From Insolitispirillum peregrinum (GTDB lineage: Bacteria > Pseudomonadota > Alphaproteobacteria > Rhodospirillales > Rhodospirillaceae): a stretch of DNA of 64,000 nt. The translations under genes and the position numbers were made by a program. This document shows positions 46,180 to 55,636 of the stretch, piece after piece (position 1 is the first letter of the stretch; every line of letters starts with the position of its first letter). The notes beneath the pieces were generated by a model. The model saw nothing but the letters and a program-made list of their open reading frames with translations. It ran no database searches and was not told the origin of the DNA. The stretch spans positions 372,001 to 436,000 of the forward strand of contig NZ_FTOA01000001.1 in the NCBI RefSeq assembly GCF_900156605.1, written 5' to 3'.

Positions 46180-46360
46180 GGCGGGTCTGACTTTCTGCTG
46201 TGGGAACGGGAAACGGTTGCACCGGTAATCATATGATAGGAATAACAGGCTGAAGACAGGGGGAAAAGATCCTCTTTCCCTGTTGCGTTTTGTTCGCATC
46301 GTCCCCCATATCAGGCTATCCTGACGGCGAATGGCTGTCACTTTTTCACGGAGCGTGTGG

Positions 46361-48190
46361 ATGCTGCATATGATGGGTCTCGGGAAAACCGCTTTGCCGG
46401 ATGGTGCTGATACTGCCGGGGCGGGCGGGCTGGAAAACCTGCCGGAGTGGGATCTGTCAGACCTGTATCCCGGCCCGGACTCTGCCGAACTGAAAGCCGA
46501 CATTGCTGCCGTCGAGCAGCGGGCGAAGGCGTTTGCCGCCAGCTATCGCGGCAAGGTGGCCGAGATTGACGGCGCAACCTTTGGTCAGGCAATCGCCGAG
46601 TTCGAGCAGATTTGCGACACCCTGTACAAGATCCTGTCCTATGGTCAACTGGTCCATGCCGGAGCAGTGTCCGACCCCGAGGTCGGTCGTTTTTATCAGG
46701 GCCTGAGCGAAAAGGGCACCGAGGTTTCGACCGAAACGCTGTTCTTCACGCTGGAAATCAACCGTCTGGACGATGACGTTCTGGCGGCCAAGATGGCGGC
46801 CCCGGACGCGGCGCATTATGCCTCGTGGGTGCGCGATCTGCGCCTGTACCAGAACCATCAGCTGTCCGACGAGCTGGAACAGCTGATGCACGAAAAGGAA
46901 ATCACTGGCGGCAGCGCGTGGATGCGCCTGTTCGACGAGACGATGGCCGCTCTGCGCTTTCCGATTGCCGGGAAGGAAATGACCGTCACCGAGGCGATGA
47001 CCTGCATGTCCGACCGCGACGGTGACAAGCGCCGCGAAGCGGCCAAGTCAGTGGGCAAGGTGCTGGGGGACAACATCCGCCTGTTCTCGCTGATCACCAA
47101 CACCTTGGCCAAGGACAAGGAAATCGAGGACAAGTGGCGGCGCTACCCGAATCCGCTGTCATCGCGCAACCTCGCCAATCAGGTCGAAGACGAGGTGGTG
47201 CAGGCGCTGGTCAGTGCGGTGAAGGACAGCTACCCCGATCTGGCGCACCGCTATTACGGCCTGAAAGCCAAGTGGTTTGGCGTCGAAAAGCTGAACTACT
47301 GGGACCGCAACGCCCCACTGCCGGACGATGCCGACCGCAAGTATTCGTGGGCCGAAGCGACCGAGCTGGTGCTGGGGGCCTATGGCCGCTTCTCGCCCAA
47401 GCTGGCGACGGTGGCGCAGAACTTCTTTGACAAGCCGTGGATCGACGTTCCGGCCCGTGCGGGCAAGACCTCGGGGGCCTTTGCCCATCCGGTGGTGTCG
47501 TCGGCCCATCCGTACCTGCTGCTGAACTACATGGGCAAGGCCCGCGACGTGATGACCCTCGCCCACGAACTGGGCCATGGCTGCCACCAGATGCTGGCCG
47601 CCGGGCAGGGCACGCTGATGGCCAACACCCCGTTGACACTGGCGGAAACCGCCTCGGTGTTCGGCGAGATGCTGACCTTCCGCGCCATGCTGAACGACGA
47701 AACCGACCCCAAGCGCCGCCGCATCCTGCTGGCGGGCAAGGTCGAGGACATGCTGAACACCGTGGTGCGCCAGATCGCTTTCCACGAGTTCGAGCGTCAG
47801 GTTCACACCGAACGCCGTCAGGGCGAGCTGTCCGCCGAGCGGCTGGGCGCAATCTGGATGGATGCCCAGCGCACCAGTCTGGGACCGGCCTTTACCTTTG
47901 ACGAAGACTATCAGCACTATTGGGCCTATATCCCGCACTTCATTCATTCACCGTTCTATGTCTATGCCTATGCCTTTGGCGACTGTCTGGTGAACAGCCT
48001 GTATGGCGTCTATGAGCAGGGCGCCGAGGGCTTTGAAGACAAGTATCTGGCGATGCTGTCGGCAGGCGGAACCCTGCGGCACAAGGAACTGTTGGCCCCG
48101 TTCGGGCTGGATGCCAGCGATCCGGCGTTCTGGAAAAAGGGCATCGGGGTGGTAAAGGGCTTCATCGACGAACTGGCCGAAAGCTTCTGA
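46361..48190 (+). CDS. M3-family oligoendopeptidase (PepF type)
   Basis: This 609-residue cytoplasmic metallopeptidase cuts short peptides. The zinc motif is TLAHELGHGCHQ, with the third ligand in the LAETASVFGEMLTF segment. The order of domains (an N-terminal helical domain, then the peptidase M3 domain from about 210) is normal for PepF. The ATG at 46361 is preferred for GGAG eight bases before it; an ATG at 46331 is in frame. A terminator follows. Confidence 0.93.
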   Translation: MLHMMGLGKTALPDGADTAGAGGLENLPEWDLSDLYPGPDSAELKADIAAVEQRAKAFAASYRGKVAEIDGATFGQAIAEFEQICDTLYKILSYGQLVHAGAVSDPEVGRFYQGLSEKGTEVSTETLFFTLEINRLDDDVLAAKMAAPDAAHYASWVRDLRLYQNHQLSDELEQLMHEKEITGGSAWMRLFDETMAALRFPIAGKEMTVTEAMTCMSDRDGDKRREAAKSVGKVLGDNIRLFSLITNTLAKDKEIEDKWRRYPNPLSSRNLANQVEDEVVQALVSAVKDSYPDLAHRYYGLKAKWFGVEKLNYWDRNAPLPDDADRKYSWAEATELVLGAYGRFSPKLATVAQNFFDKPWIDVPARAGKTSGAFAHPVVSSAHPYLLLNYMGKARDVMTLAHELGHGCHQMLAAGQGTLMANTPLTLAETASVFGEMLTFRAMLNDETDPKRRRILLAGKVEDMLNTVVRQIAFHEFERQVHTERRQGELSAERLGAIWMDAQRTSLGPAFTFDEDYQHYWAYIPHFIHSPFYVYAYAFGDCLVNSLYGVYEQGAEGFEDKYLAMLSAGGTLRHKELLAPFGLDASDPAFWKKGIGVVKGFIDELAESF

Positions 48191-48214
48191 TCTGTTTTGA
48201 CTGTTTGCCTGCGG

Positions 48215-48250
48215 GGCGGGGCCGTCTGTTCATCAGGCAGCCCCGCCTTT
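48215..48250 (+). terminator. Terminator after the oligoendopeptidase gene
   Basis: GGCGGGGC (48215-48222) pairs with GCCCCGCC (48240-48247), followed by TTTCTG. It begins 25 bases after the stop. Confidence 0.65.
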
Positions 48251-48313
48251 CTGTTGCCGTAATTCTGCCTATGCTGGCGCACAAGAACACAAGCTGAAAC
48301 AGGAGACTGTACC

Positions 48314-48763
48314 GTGAAATCCTTGCCTGCCATCGCGTTGGGACTGGTGCTGGCCGTGATGCCCTTTGCCAGCCATGCCCATGAACACGCCACCGGGGTG
48401 GTCAAAGAGCGGATGGACACCATGAAGGCGATGAGCGATGCGATGAAAGCATTGCGCCCGCTGATGGATCAGCCGCAAATCGATGCGGCCAAGGCTCTGC
48501 CGCTGGCGGAAAAGGTCCGTGATCTGTCGGGCAGAACCGCTTCGCTGTTCCCGGCTGGCTCTGATGGCGGCACCAGCGAGGCGTTGCCGGATGTCTGGCG
48601 CAAGCCGGACGATTTTGCCGACGCCGCGCGCAACAGTACCACTCAGGCGGCTGCACTGGTCGAGGCGATCAAGGCCGGGGACAGCGCGGCCAGCCTGAAG
48701 GCTTTCGCCCGTACCGCCAAAAGCTGCAAGGATTGCCACGGGGATTTCAAAAAGGCCGATTGA
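48314..48763 (+). CDS. Cytochrome c' (class II c-type cytochrome)
   Basis: This 149-residue protein has a signal peptide (cleavage after SHA at about 22), a four-helix body and a heme site close to the C-terminus, CKDCH at 138-142, as in class II cytochromes c. It is periplasmic. Cytochromes c' bind nitric oxide and help resist it; this role is inferred from the family. It has a good AGGAG site and forms a single-gene unit. Confidence 0.92.
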   Translation: MKSLPAIALGLVLAVMPFASHAHEHATGVVKERMDTMKAMSDAMKALRPLMDQPQIDAAKALPLAEKVRDLSGRTASLFPAGSDGGTSEALPDVWRKPDDFADAARNSTTQAAALVEAIKAGDSAASLKAFARTAKSCKDCHGDFKKAD

Positions 48764-48870
48764 CCGCCGTCATGCTGTAAAAGCCGCAAGGCTTGCGCCT
48801 TGTGGGGGAAAATGGGGTTGCGCTGTCGATTTTGGTTCGCAGTGCAACCGAATCCCGCTACATCAGGGGC

Positions 48871-49662
48871 ATGACAAAGACCATCGACATAGATCGGGTT
48901 GCGCGCCTGATAATCGACGTGGCCGCCGAGGAAATCGTGCCGCGTTACAAGACCTTGGGGGCCGATGCCATCCGCTCCAAGACATCGGCCAATGATATGG
49001 TGACCGATGCCGATGAACAGGCCGAAGCCCAACTGACCTGCCGACTGCCGGACCTGTTGCCGGGGTCGGTGGTGGTCGGGGAAGAGGCTGTCTATGCCAA
49101 TCCCGCCGTTCTTGACCGCCTGAGCGGAGACCAGCCGGTATGGGTGGTTGATCCCGTTGACGGAACCGCCAACTTCGCCCGTGGCCACCCGGCCTTTGCC
49201 TGCATGGTGGCGCTGGTCGAACACGGCCAGACGGTGGCGGGCTGGATCTGGGACCCGATCGGCGACCGCCTGTGGATCGCCGAACAGGGCGCCGGAGCCT
49301 GTTGCAACGGGCGTCGCATTCAGGTCAGCGGCCACGGCCAGCCGCTGTCGTCGCTGATCGGCTCGTTGGGGCGCGGACGGCTGGCAAACAGGCTGGAAGA
49401 ACAGTACGCCCTGCGCGTCCGCCACGGCAGCGCCGCCCATGATTATGCCGCCATGGCCGATGGCCGGGTTCATTTTGCCGTCTATAACCGCCTGAAACCG
49501 TGGGATCACGCCGCCGGGGTGCTGTTGCACCACGAAGCGGGCGGCTATTCCGCCCTGCGCGGGCAGAACGCGCCCTATCAGCCAACCCGGCAGGACGGCG
49601 AACTGATCGTCGCCCCGGACCGGGAGATTTGGGAGCGGATCAACGATCTGTTGCCGGGGTGA
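48871..49662 (+). CDS. Inositol monophosphatase family protein
   Basis: This 263-residue phosphatase has the magnesium-site motifs VGEEAV, WVVDPVDGTANFARG and WDHAAGVLLHHEAGG of the family. The substrate could be inositol 1-phosphate, 3'-phosphoadenosine 5'-phosphate or histidinol phosphate; sequence alone does not decide. The ATG at 48871 follows CAGGGGC. A repeat copy lies after the stop. Confidence 0.88.
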   Translation: MTKTIDIDRVARLIIDVAAEEIVPRYKTLGADAIRSKTSANDMVTDADEQAEAQLTCRLPDLLPGSVVVGEEAVYANPAVLDRLSGDQPVWVVDPVDGTANFARGHPAFACMVALVEHGQTVAGWIWDPIGDRLWIAEQGAGACCNGRRIQVSGHGQPLSSLIGSLGRGRLANRLEEQYALRVRHGSAAHDYAAMADGRVHFAVYNRLKPWDHAAGVLLHHEAGGYSALRGQNAPYQPTRQDGELIVAPDREIWERINDLLPG

Positions 49663-49717
49663 GGCAGAGGGGTGTGAGCGCTGTTCACGTTTACACCGCG
49701 CATGACAAACAAAAAAA

Positions 49718-49872
49718 CAGGATCATGGAGCGCTGCTCCACACCTCGCTGGGGCCAGTCGGCCCCAGACCCCATTCCTTTGATCATAAAAGAAAAAAATG
49801 GGGGTCCGGGGGGATCGCCTCCGAACGGGCATGGGCGGTAGCCCATTCTTTCTCAAAAACTGTCGTGCACTG
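49718..49872 (-). repeat. Dispersed repeat family 1, copy 8 (near full length)
   Basis: In reverse orientation it runs from ACAGGATCATGGAGCGCTGC through CGCTGGGGCC and GGCCCCAG, the CCCCCATTTTTTTCTTTTATG-like stretch, GGCTACCGCCCATG and the terminal CGACAGT block. It abuts the family 2 element at 49891. Confidence 0.8.
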
Positions 49873-49890
49873 TGACCAGACGCAGGCACA

Positions 49891-49960
49891 ATGCTCTGCC
49901 TTTTTGTTCTGCCGCATTGTTGTTGCGAAAACCGGTTCCCATTTTTCGCACAATGCTCTA
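49891..49960 (+). repeat. Dispersed repeat family 2, copy 4 (hairpin B)
   Basis: It carries TTTTTGTTCTGCCGCATTGT, TGCGAAAACCGGTTCCCATT and TTTCGCACAATGCTCTA. A remnant of hairpin A (CAGACGCAGGCAC) lies just before it. Its last three bases form the stop codon of the subtilase gene on the other strand. Confidence 0.75.
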
Positions 49961-51046
49961 CCACGTTTGGTTTTCGGCCGTGGCTGCGACCTCGACCAAG
50001 TCTTTGGCGTCGGGCAGCGGCGCGTCCAGCAGTGCCTTGACATCAAGACCGCCGCTGATGTTCATGCCCTCCCGCTGGTCGCCTTTGCGCGGGAGGGGCA
50101 GATAGTCACTGCTGGCGGCGGGCCGCATCTGGTTAAACTTCTGATACCCGGCCACACGCAGATTGCGTGCCGTCTGGCGCAGCAGCAGGCGGAAGGCCTC
50201 GATGCGCATCCATGGCTTGGCGTATGCCTTGATGAGATCCTGCCGTTTGGCATGCAGCCACAGTGCAGCAGCGCCTGCAACGTGAGGTGTGGCAAACGAT
50301 GTGCCATCGCCCCAGCCATACGGAGAGGCTTTGTCGGTGGCCAGGTCCAGTGCCTCGGCGCGCCATATCGGCTCTGCCGGAGCCCAGACGTCGGCGAAGG
50401 CATTCATTGAGCCTTTCTGGCCATAGGATTGATAAATAACCAGGTTTTCGGAATAGCCCTTGTAGCCACCAACGCCGATGGCGCGAAAGAATTTGGCCGG
50501 ATAGCAGAACCGGTCAATTTTCTGACCTCCGGCAGCACAGACAATTACCCCGGCGTTGTAGGCGCGGTCAAGGGCGCGACCAAGCTCGTTGTCGCTGGGC
50601 AGGCCGGGGATGCCCATGCTGATCGACATCACCTGACAGCCATGCCCGACAGCGTGATAAATGGCATTGGCGATGTTGAGGTGAACGTTTTCCTGAAGAA
50701 CATCTGAGATGATCACCGTTTCACTGACCCGGTAGGGAATAATCGGCAGCTTTGGCACCACCCCGCGAAAGACGCCGTCCTGCCAGCCGGTGAGGACACT
50801 GCTGGTCCGGGTGCCGTGGCCGGGGAATTTGCCGGTTCCGGCGTGCAGCGGGTCGACGGGCTCTTGCCCTTTCTCGATGTAATTAACCCCCAGATCAATC
50901 CGGACCCAGCTCCCCAAAGCCGGGTGGCCTCGGGTTACACCGGTGTCAATGTGGGCGGCCATCAATCCGCCCCAGTCCTCGGGGACTGGAATCCCGTCGG
51001 CGTTAACGTCGTGCAATGACCAGCTCTTGTCAGGATTTTGCGGCAT
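49958..51046 (-). CDS. S8 subtilase-family protein without signal peptide
   Basis: This 362-residue protein has the subtilase triad: Asp34 (AHIDTGV), His77 (GHGTRTSS) and Ser250 (GTSFATPHVAG). The oxyanion asparagine expected in an AAGN motif is not there; the sequence reads CAAGGQ at about 170-175. There is no signal peptide or prodomain, so it appears cytoplasmic. It lies 91 bases downstream of hsdR on the same strand and may be part of the same defence block. Substrate unknown. Confidence 0.82.
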   Translation of the reverse strand: MPQNPDKSWSLHDVNADGIPVPEDWGGLMAAHIDTGVTRGHPALGSWVRIDLGVNYIEKGQEPVDPLHAGTGKFPGHGTRTSSVLTGWQDGVFRGVVPKLPIIPYRVSETVIISDVLQENVHLNIANAIYHAVGHGCQVMSISMGIPGLPSDNELGRALDRAYNAGVIVCAAGGQKIDRFCYPAKFFRAIGVGGYKGYSENLVIYQSYGQKGSMNAFADVWAPAEPIWRAEALDLATDKASPYGWGDGTSFATPHVAGAAALWLHAKRQDLIKAYAKPWMRIEAFRLLLRQTARNLRVAGYQKFNQMRPAASSDYLPLPRKGDQREGMNISGGLDVKALLDAPLPDAKDLVEVAATAENQTW

Positions 51047-51137
51047 GACATCACCCCACTATAGGTGGTTAACATTGCCATGGTAAACTTTAGTGGAGGA
51101 GGTTGCAGCTATTAATTGCAAAAGTGGGATCACCCGT

Positions 51138-54100
51138 TTAGAAGGCCACCGCCATTCCCCGCGAGACGGCTTGTGCCCGCAAGTCTTCGTAAAGCCCGGC
51201 CTGCTCGATCAGGATGGTTTTCAGCCCGTGCCGGATCTTTTCCGACTGCAGAGCCTGTTTGCTCATGGTGTTATGGGCGGTCAGGGCGTCCATGATGGCG
51301 TTCAACAGCGCGCTTGCCAGATCGGGCGAGGCGGCGAACTGTTCCTTGGTATTGTTGGCGGCCTGTTCGGTCAGGATGTCGGATTCCAGCAATTTTCCCT
51401 TGATGACGCCGTTAACGTAGATCAACTGGTCGCCATCGGTCAGCTCGCCTTCAAACAGGGTGTTCACCGCTGCGATGATTTCGGCCAGCAAGGCCTGTCG
51501 TTTGTCGTGAACGGCACCGCTGCCGGCCTCGGTCATGGGCTGGAGCGTTTGACTGTCCCCCTGGCTGATGGAGAGGGGGAAGGTGCCCTGTTTGCGTAAT
51601 GCGTGGTGGGTCAGGCTGATATCGGACAGGTCGACGCCCTCGCGTTCGCGGCCAAAGTCCAGCAGCGGCAGCAGGCGGCGGAAGAAGATCGACCGCTTTT
51701 CGATGTCGGTGTTCCCATAGTCAAAAATCTGCGACAAAAAGGCATACAGACGCAGGAACGCCCCCAAATCGCGCTTGAACAGGATCAGGGCGTCGATTGC
51801 GTCCTTGGCGTCTTTTTCCTGTGCGCTGTTTTTGGCTGCTTTGGCGGCTTGCAGCGCGGCTTGCAGAGTTTTGTACCGCTTTAGCAGCCGGTCGGCGACG
51901 GGGGCAATGGCGGCGGTGAGTTTGGCTTGCGATGTGCGCGCAGCCATTTCGACGGCGACGACGCGTTCGATGTCTGCATCGTCATAATACCCCAGCGCAT
52001 CGAGTTTCGAGCGCACATCATAGACCAGATTGGGGTCGGTGACGTTGGCAAGCTCGGCTGTCGCGTAATAGGTCCTGAAGGCGGACAGGATGTCCTTGGG
52101 CTCGTTGACGAAGTCCAGAATATAGGTGGTATCCTTGCCGGGATGGGCACGGTTCAGGCGTGACAGGGTTTGCACCGCCTGAATGCCATCCAGCTTTCTA
52201 TCGACATACATGCCGCACAGCAACGGCTGGTCAAAACCGGTCTGGAACTTGTTGGCAACCAGCAGAATCTGGAAATCGTCGGTGGCAAAAGCCTTGCGCA
52301 TGTCGCGCCCGGCCAGCGTCGGATTCAGGAGTTTGCTGTTCTCGGTAACGCCTTCCGGCCCTGTTGCGTCGTCCTGAACCTCGCCGGAAAAAGCCACCAG
52401 CGTTCCAATCTTGTAGCCCTGCTCCTTGATGTATTTACGGATCGCCAGTTGCCAGCGCACCACTTCCTGACGGCTGGAAGTGACCACCATCGCCTTGGCT
52501 GTTCCACCCAGCAGCGGGGCAACGGTGTCGCGGAAATGCTCGACCACCACCTTCACTTTCTGGCTGATGTTATAGGGATGCAGGCGCACCCAGCGCATGA
52601 TGCCCTTCAGGGCGGCGTCGGCATCGACCTGGGTTTCATCCCATTCCTGCCCCCCGGAGGCCAGCCGGAAGGCCAGCTTGTAGGGGGTGTAGTTTTTCAG
52701 CACATCGAGAATGAAGCCTTCCTCGATCGCCTGCCGCATGGAATAGACGTGGAATGGCGCGGGCAGGTTGTTCGCCCCGGCCGGGCTGGACGGGTCGGGC
52801 CTGCGACCGAACAGCTCCAGCGTCTTGGCTTTGGGGGTGGCGGTAAAGGCGACATAGGTGATGCCGCTGATGTTGGCGCGGGCAGCCATCTGGGCGGCGA
52901 GCAGGTCTTCGGTGCTGATTTCGCCGCCGTCCTCCAGCGCCTTGATGTCTTCGGCGGACAGCACTTGTTTCAGCGTCGCCGCTGCGGTACCGGTTTGCGA
53001 GGAATGGGCCTCGTCAGCGATCACCGCAAAGCGTTTGCCCTGGGTGGCGGCAAGGGTCTGGACTTCGGCGAGGGCAAAGGGAAAGGTCTGGATGGTGCAG
53101 ACGACAATCTTTTTCCCCGCCGCCAGAGCCTCGGCCAACTGGCCGCTTTTGCTGCCTTTGTCGTGGCTGATGGTGGCAACAACGCCGGTGGTGCGCTGGA
53201 ATGAAAAGATGGCGTCCTGCAACTGGTCATCCAGCACGGTGCGGTCACTGACCACCAGCACGGAGTCAAACAGCTTGCTCTGCGCCGCGTCGTGCAGATC
53301 GGCGAGGAAATGCGCCGTCCAGGCGATGGAGTTGGTTTTGCCCGATCCGGCGGAATGCTGGATCAGGTATTTCTGCCCCGGCCCCTCGGCCAGCACCGCC
53401 CGGATCAGGGCCCGTGTCGCATCCAGTTGGTGATAGCGCGGGAAGATGATCTTTTCGATTTCCTTTTTGGCGTTCCGCGTCGCCACCACATAGCGGCCCA
53501 GAATTTCCAGCCACGAGTCCGGCGCCCACACCTGTTCCCACAGATAGGCGGTGGCATGGCCGTCGGGATTGGGCGGGTTGCCCGCCGCGCCGTGGTCGCC
53601 CCGGTCAAAGGGCAGAAAGGTGGTGGCCGAGCCTTGCAGTTTGGTGGTCATGCGCACCAGCGACTGACTGACGGCGAAATGGACCAGCGCGCCGCGCGGG
53701 AAATCGAGCAGCGGTTCGGCGCTGCCTTGTCCTGCGGGTTTCGGGTCGCGGTCAAAACGGTACTGATCGACCGCATCCTGAACGTTCTGGGTAAAGTCGC
53801 TTTTCAGCTCGGCGGTAGCCACCGGAATGCCGTTGAGGAACAGCACCAGATCAAGGCAGTTTTCGGAGTGCAGCGAATAGCGCACCTGCCGCACCACCCG
53901 CAGGCGGTTGGCGGCATAGCGCGCCATCAGTTCGGGATTCAGGCCGAGGGCAGGCTTGAACTGGGCCAGTGCCAGCGGGTGCCGCAGGCCGAGCAGCTCG
54001 ACGCCAAAGCGGATCACCTCCAGCGTGCCCCGGTCGTCGAGCTGTTTGCGGATGCGGTCCAGCACCACCGCCCCGGCGGCGGAACCGTGGTTTTGCTGCA

Positions 54101-54278
54101 AGGCCGCCCATGCGGCGGGCTGGGTGTCCTGCACCCACGCCAGCACATCGGCGGGGAACAGGGCGCGGGCGCGGTCATAGTCGGCGGCATCCGCTGGATT
54201 GTACCGCCAGCCCGCCGAGGCCAGCGCGGCGCAGATGTCGTTTTCAAACGCGATTTCGCGATGAAGCAGGCTCATCAT
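51138..54278 (-). CDS. hsdR: Type I restriction enzyme R subunit
   Basis: This 1046-residue subunit cuts and translocates unmodified DNA. The N-terminal nuclease core is at CLDLVLFLNGIPVATAELK (Asp143, Glu157-x-Lys159), the Walker A motif at HSAGSGKTN (about 309-317), and the DEAD-type box at IADEAHSSQ. A motor C-terminal region includes KFQTGFDQPLLCGMYVD and QTLSRLNRAHPGKDTTYILDF. Its start overlaps the hsdS stop by four bases. It appears intact. Confidence 0.95.
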   Translation of the reverse strand: MMSLLHREIAFENDICAALASAGWRYNPADAADYDRARALFPADVLAWVQDTQPAAWAALQQNHGSAAGAVVLDRIRKQLDDRGTLEVIRFGVELLGLRHPLALAQFKPALGLNPELMARYAANRLRVVRQVRYSLHSENCLDLVLFLNGIPVATAELKSDFTQNVQDAVDQYRFDRDPKPAGQGSAEPLLDFPRGALVHFAVSQSLVRMTTKLQGSATTFLPFDRGDHGAAGNPPNPDGHATAYLWEQVWAPDSWLEILGRYVVATRNAKKEIEKIIFPRYHQLDATRALIRAVLAEGPGQKYLIQHSAGSGKTNSIAWTAHFLADLHDAAQSKLFDSVLVVSDRTVLDDQLQDAIFSFQRTTGVVATISHDKGSKSGQLAEALAAGKKIVVCTIQTFPFALAEVQTLAATQGKRFAVIADEAHSSQTGTAAATLKQVLSAEDIKALEDGGEISTEDLLAAQMAARANISGITYVAFTATPKAKTLELFGRRPDPSSPAGANNLPAPFHVYSMRQAIEEGFILDVLKNYTPYKLAFRLASGGQEWDETQVDADAALKGIMRWVRLHPYNISQKVKVVVEHFRDTVAPLLGGTAKAMVVTSSRQEVVRWQLAIRKYIKEQGYKIGTLVAFSGEVQDDATGPEGVTENSKLLNPTLAGRDMRKAFATDDFQILLVANKFQTGFDQPLLCGMYVDRKLDGIQAVQTLSRLNRAHPGKDTTYILDFVNEPKDILSAFRTYYATAELANVTDPNLVYDVRSKLDALGYYDDADIERVVAVEMAARTSQAKLTAAIAPVADRLLKRYKTLQAALQAAKAAKNSAQEKDAKDAIDALILFKRDLGAFLRLYAFLSQIFDYGNTDIEKRSIFFRRLLPLLDFGREREGVDLSDISLTHHALRKQGTFPLSISQGDSQTLQPMTEAGSGAVHDKRQALLAEIIAAVNTLFEGELTDGDQLIYVNGVIKGKLLESDILTEQAANNTKEQFAASPDLASALLNAIMDALTAHNTMSKQALQSEKIRHGLKTILIEQAGLYEDLRAQAVSRGMAVAF

Positions 54279-55636
54279 GCGGCCTCCTGCGGGGTGGGGG
54301 CGACGAACCAGCGCACGTCAATCTTGCCGGTGACGGCGGCGGAAATCAGCGCCGAGCGGCGTTCTTTCAGCAGCGCGATGGCACGTTCGGCTTCGGCGGT
54401 GAGGGTGTCTACAGAGGTTGCTATAATTGCGATGCGTTCCGCAATTCTCGATTGCTCATCCTTTGGTGGCAATGGAACATGGAAATTAATGATGTCCGAG
54501 ATATTTACGTGAGGGGATGTTGAGCCTCCTACTTTCTCTAAGACCTGTTGGTAGACTGCATCACTGTTAAGCAGCCACATCATGAATGCCGGGTGTGCCC
54601 TCTCGTTTGTACGGAACATCATCATCCTTTGACCAAGGCAAAGGTTAACGTCTTCCGGAACCAGTGCGGCCATGCCGAACCGCTCCCCTTCGCGGGAATA
54701 GAGAATGTCACCAGCCATTGGACAGAGACGTTGGATGCGCTCTTCGTAAATTTCGCGTGAAACGAGGCGGGCTTGGTCCAGTAACAGGATACCCCGATCT
54801 ACGTCTGCGGTTCTAATTGCTGGGTACTCAAGCTCTCCGTCATACGTAGGTGTAGTGTGCAGGCAGTCTACGACGTGCGAGCAAAGGTGCTTCATGCGGC
54901 TTATTTCCCAATGTTCCGGCACCTCCCCCAGCCATTCAATGCCGCTGTCTTTCAGGGGAACGGACGGATCAAGGCCCTTGGTGACGGCGTGGGAAATGAC
55001 GGCCTGACGCTTTTCCTTCAGCAGTGCAATCAGCTTTTCCTGCTCGGCCACCAGCGCATCAATCTTCCCCGTCTCGTGGTCGAGAAAGGCGGCGATGGCG
55101 GTTTGTTCGGGGAGGGGGGGGGTGGTTACGATCAAATTTGCGACATCATCTAGGCTCAATTGCACCTTCGTTCCTCCATAGCCTCGAGTCTCGAGGTAAG
55201 AGATGCCAATATTGGAGAGTGTCACGTATCCCACCCAGGCGGGGATGAACTTCCGTTGATGCAGACGAACAAGGGCAACATGCTGGCTAACGTATGCTTC
55301 TTCCAATCCCTTTGGAGCAACTGCGACAGAACCTAAATATGCGGTAATAGAAAATAAAACATCCCCTGCAACTACCCTTGTGCGCTCACCCTCTGCACCA
55401 TCAGGCAAATTGACCCGTTGTATATCGGATAAGTCCAAAGTGATGCTGTCTCGGGTTAAGTTTCCAATCCGAAGGAATAACACGCCATCATCTGAATAGT
55501 GCTCCGCCCATCCGCGTGAGCCACTGGTAAGGAATGCGATATCTCTTTTTAGTGAAACAACCCCCCAATGCGCCGGCACCTCGCCCAGCCACTCAACACC
55601 GCTGTCCTTGTAATCTGCGTAACGGGGGAAGGTCAT
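54275..55636 (-). CDS. hsdS: Type I restriction enzyme specificity subunit
   Basis: This 453-residue subunit sets the DNA target for both methylation and cutting. It has two target-recognition halves, each opened by KDSG(V/I)EWLGEVP(A/E)HW (about residues 10 and 230), and each followed by a conserved helix with LPEQTAIAAFLD or PKDEQSRIAERI and LLKE(K/R)R. The base composition is AT-richer than its neighbours, as is usual for these variable domains. The ATG at 55636 overlaps the stop of the GIY-YIG gene by four bases. Confidence 0.95.
   Translation of the reverse strand: MTFPRYADYKDSGVEWLGEVPAHWGVVSLKRDIAFLTSGSRGWAEHYSDDGVLFLRIGNLTRDSITLDLSDIQRVNLPDGAEGERTRVVAGDVLFSITAYLGSVAVAPKGLEEAYVSQHVALVRLHQRKFIPAWVGYVTLSNIGISYLETRGYGGTKVQLSLDDVANLIVTTPPLPEQTAIAAFLDHETGKIDALVAEQEKLIALLKEKRQAVISHAVTKGLDPSVPLKDSGIEWLGEVPEHWEISRMKHLCSHVVDCLHTTPTYDGELEYPAIRTADVDRGILLLDQARLVSREIYEERIQRLCPMAGDILYSREGERFGMAALVPEDVNLCLGQRMMMFRTNERAHPAFMMWLLNSDAVYQQVLEKVGGSTSPHVNISDIINFHVPLPPKDEQSRIAERIAIIATSVDTLTAEAERAIALLKERRSALISAAVTGKIDVRWFVAPTPQEAA

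Noticed and set aside
51047-51137. Possible attachment site matching tRNA-Arg at the far end of the defence block
   Set aside because: Only GGTTGCAG is shared, which is too short, and no integrase gene is present.
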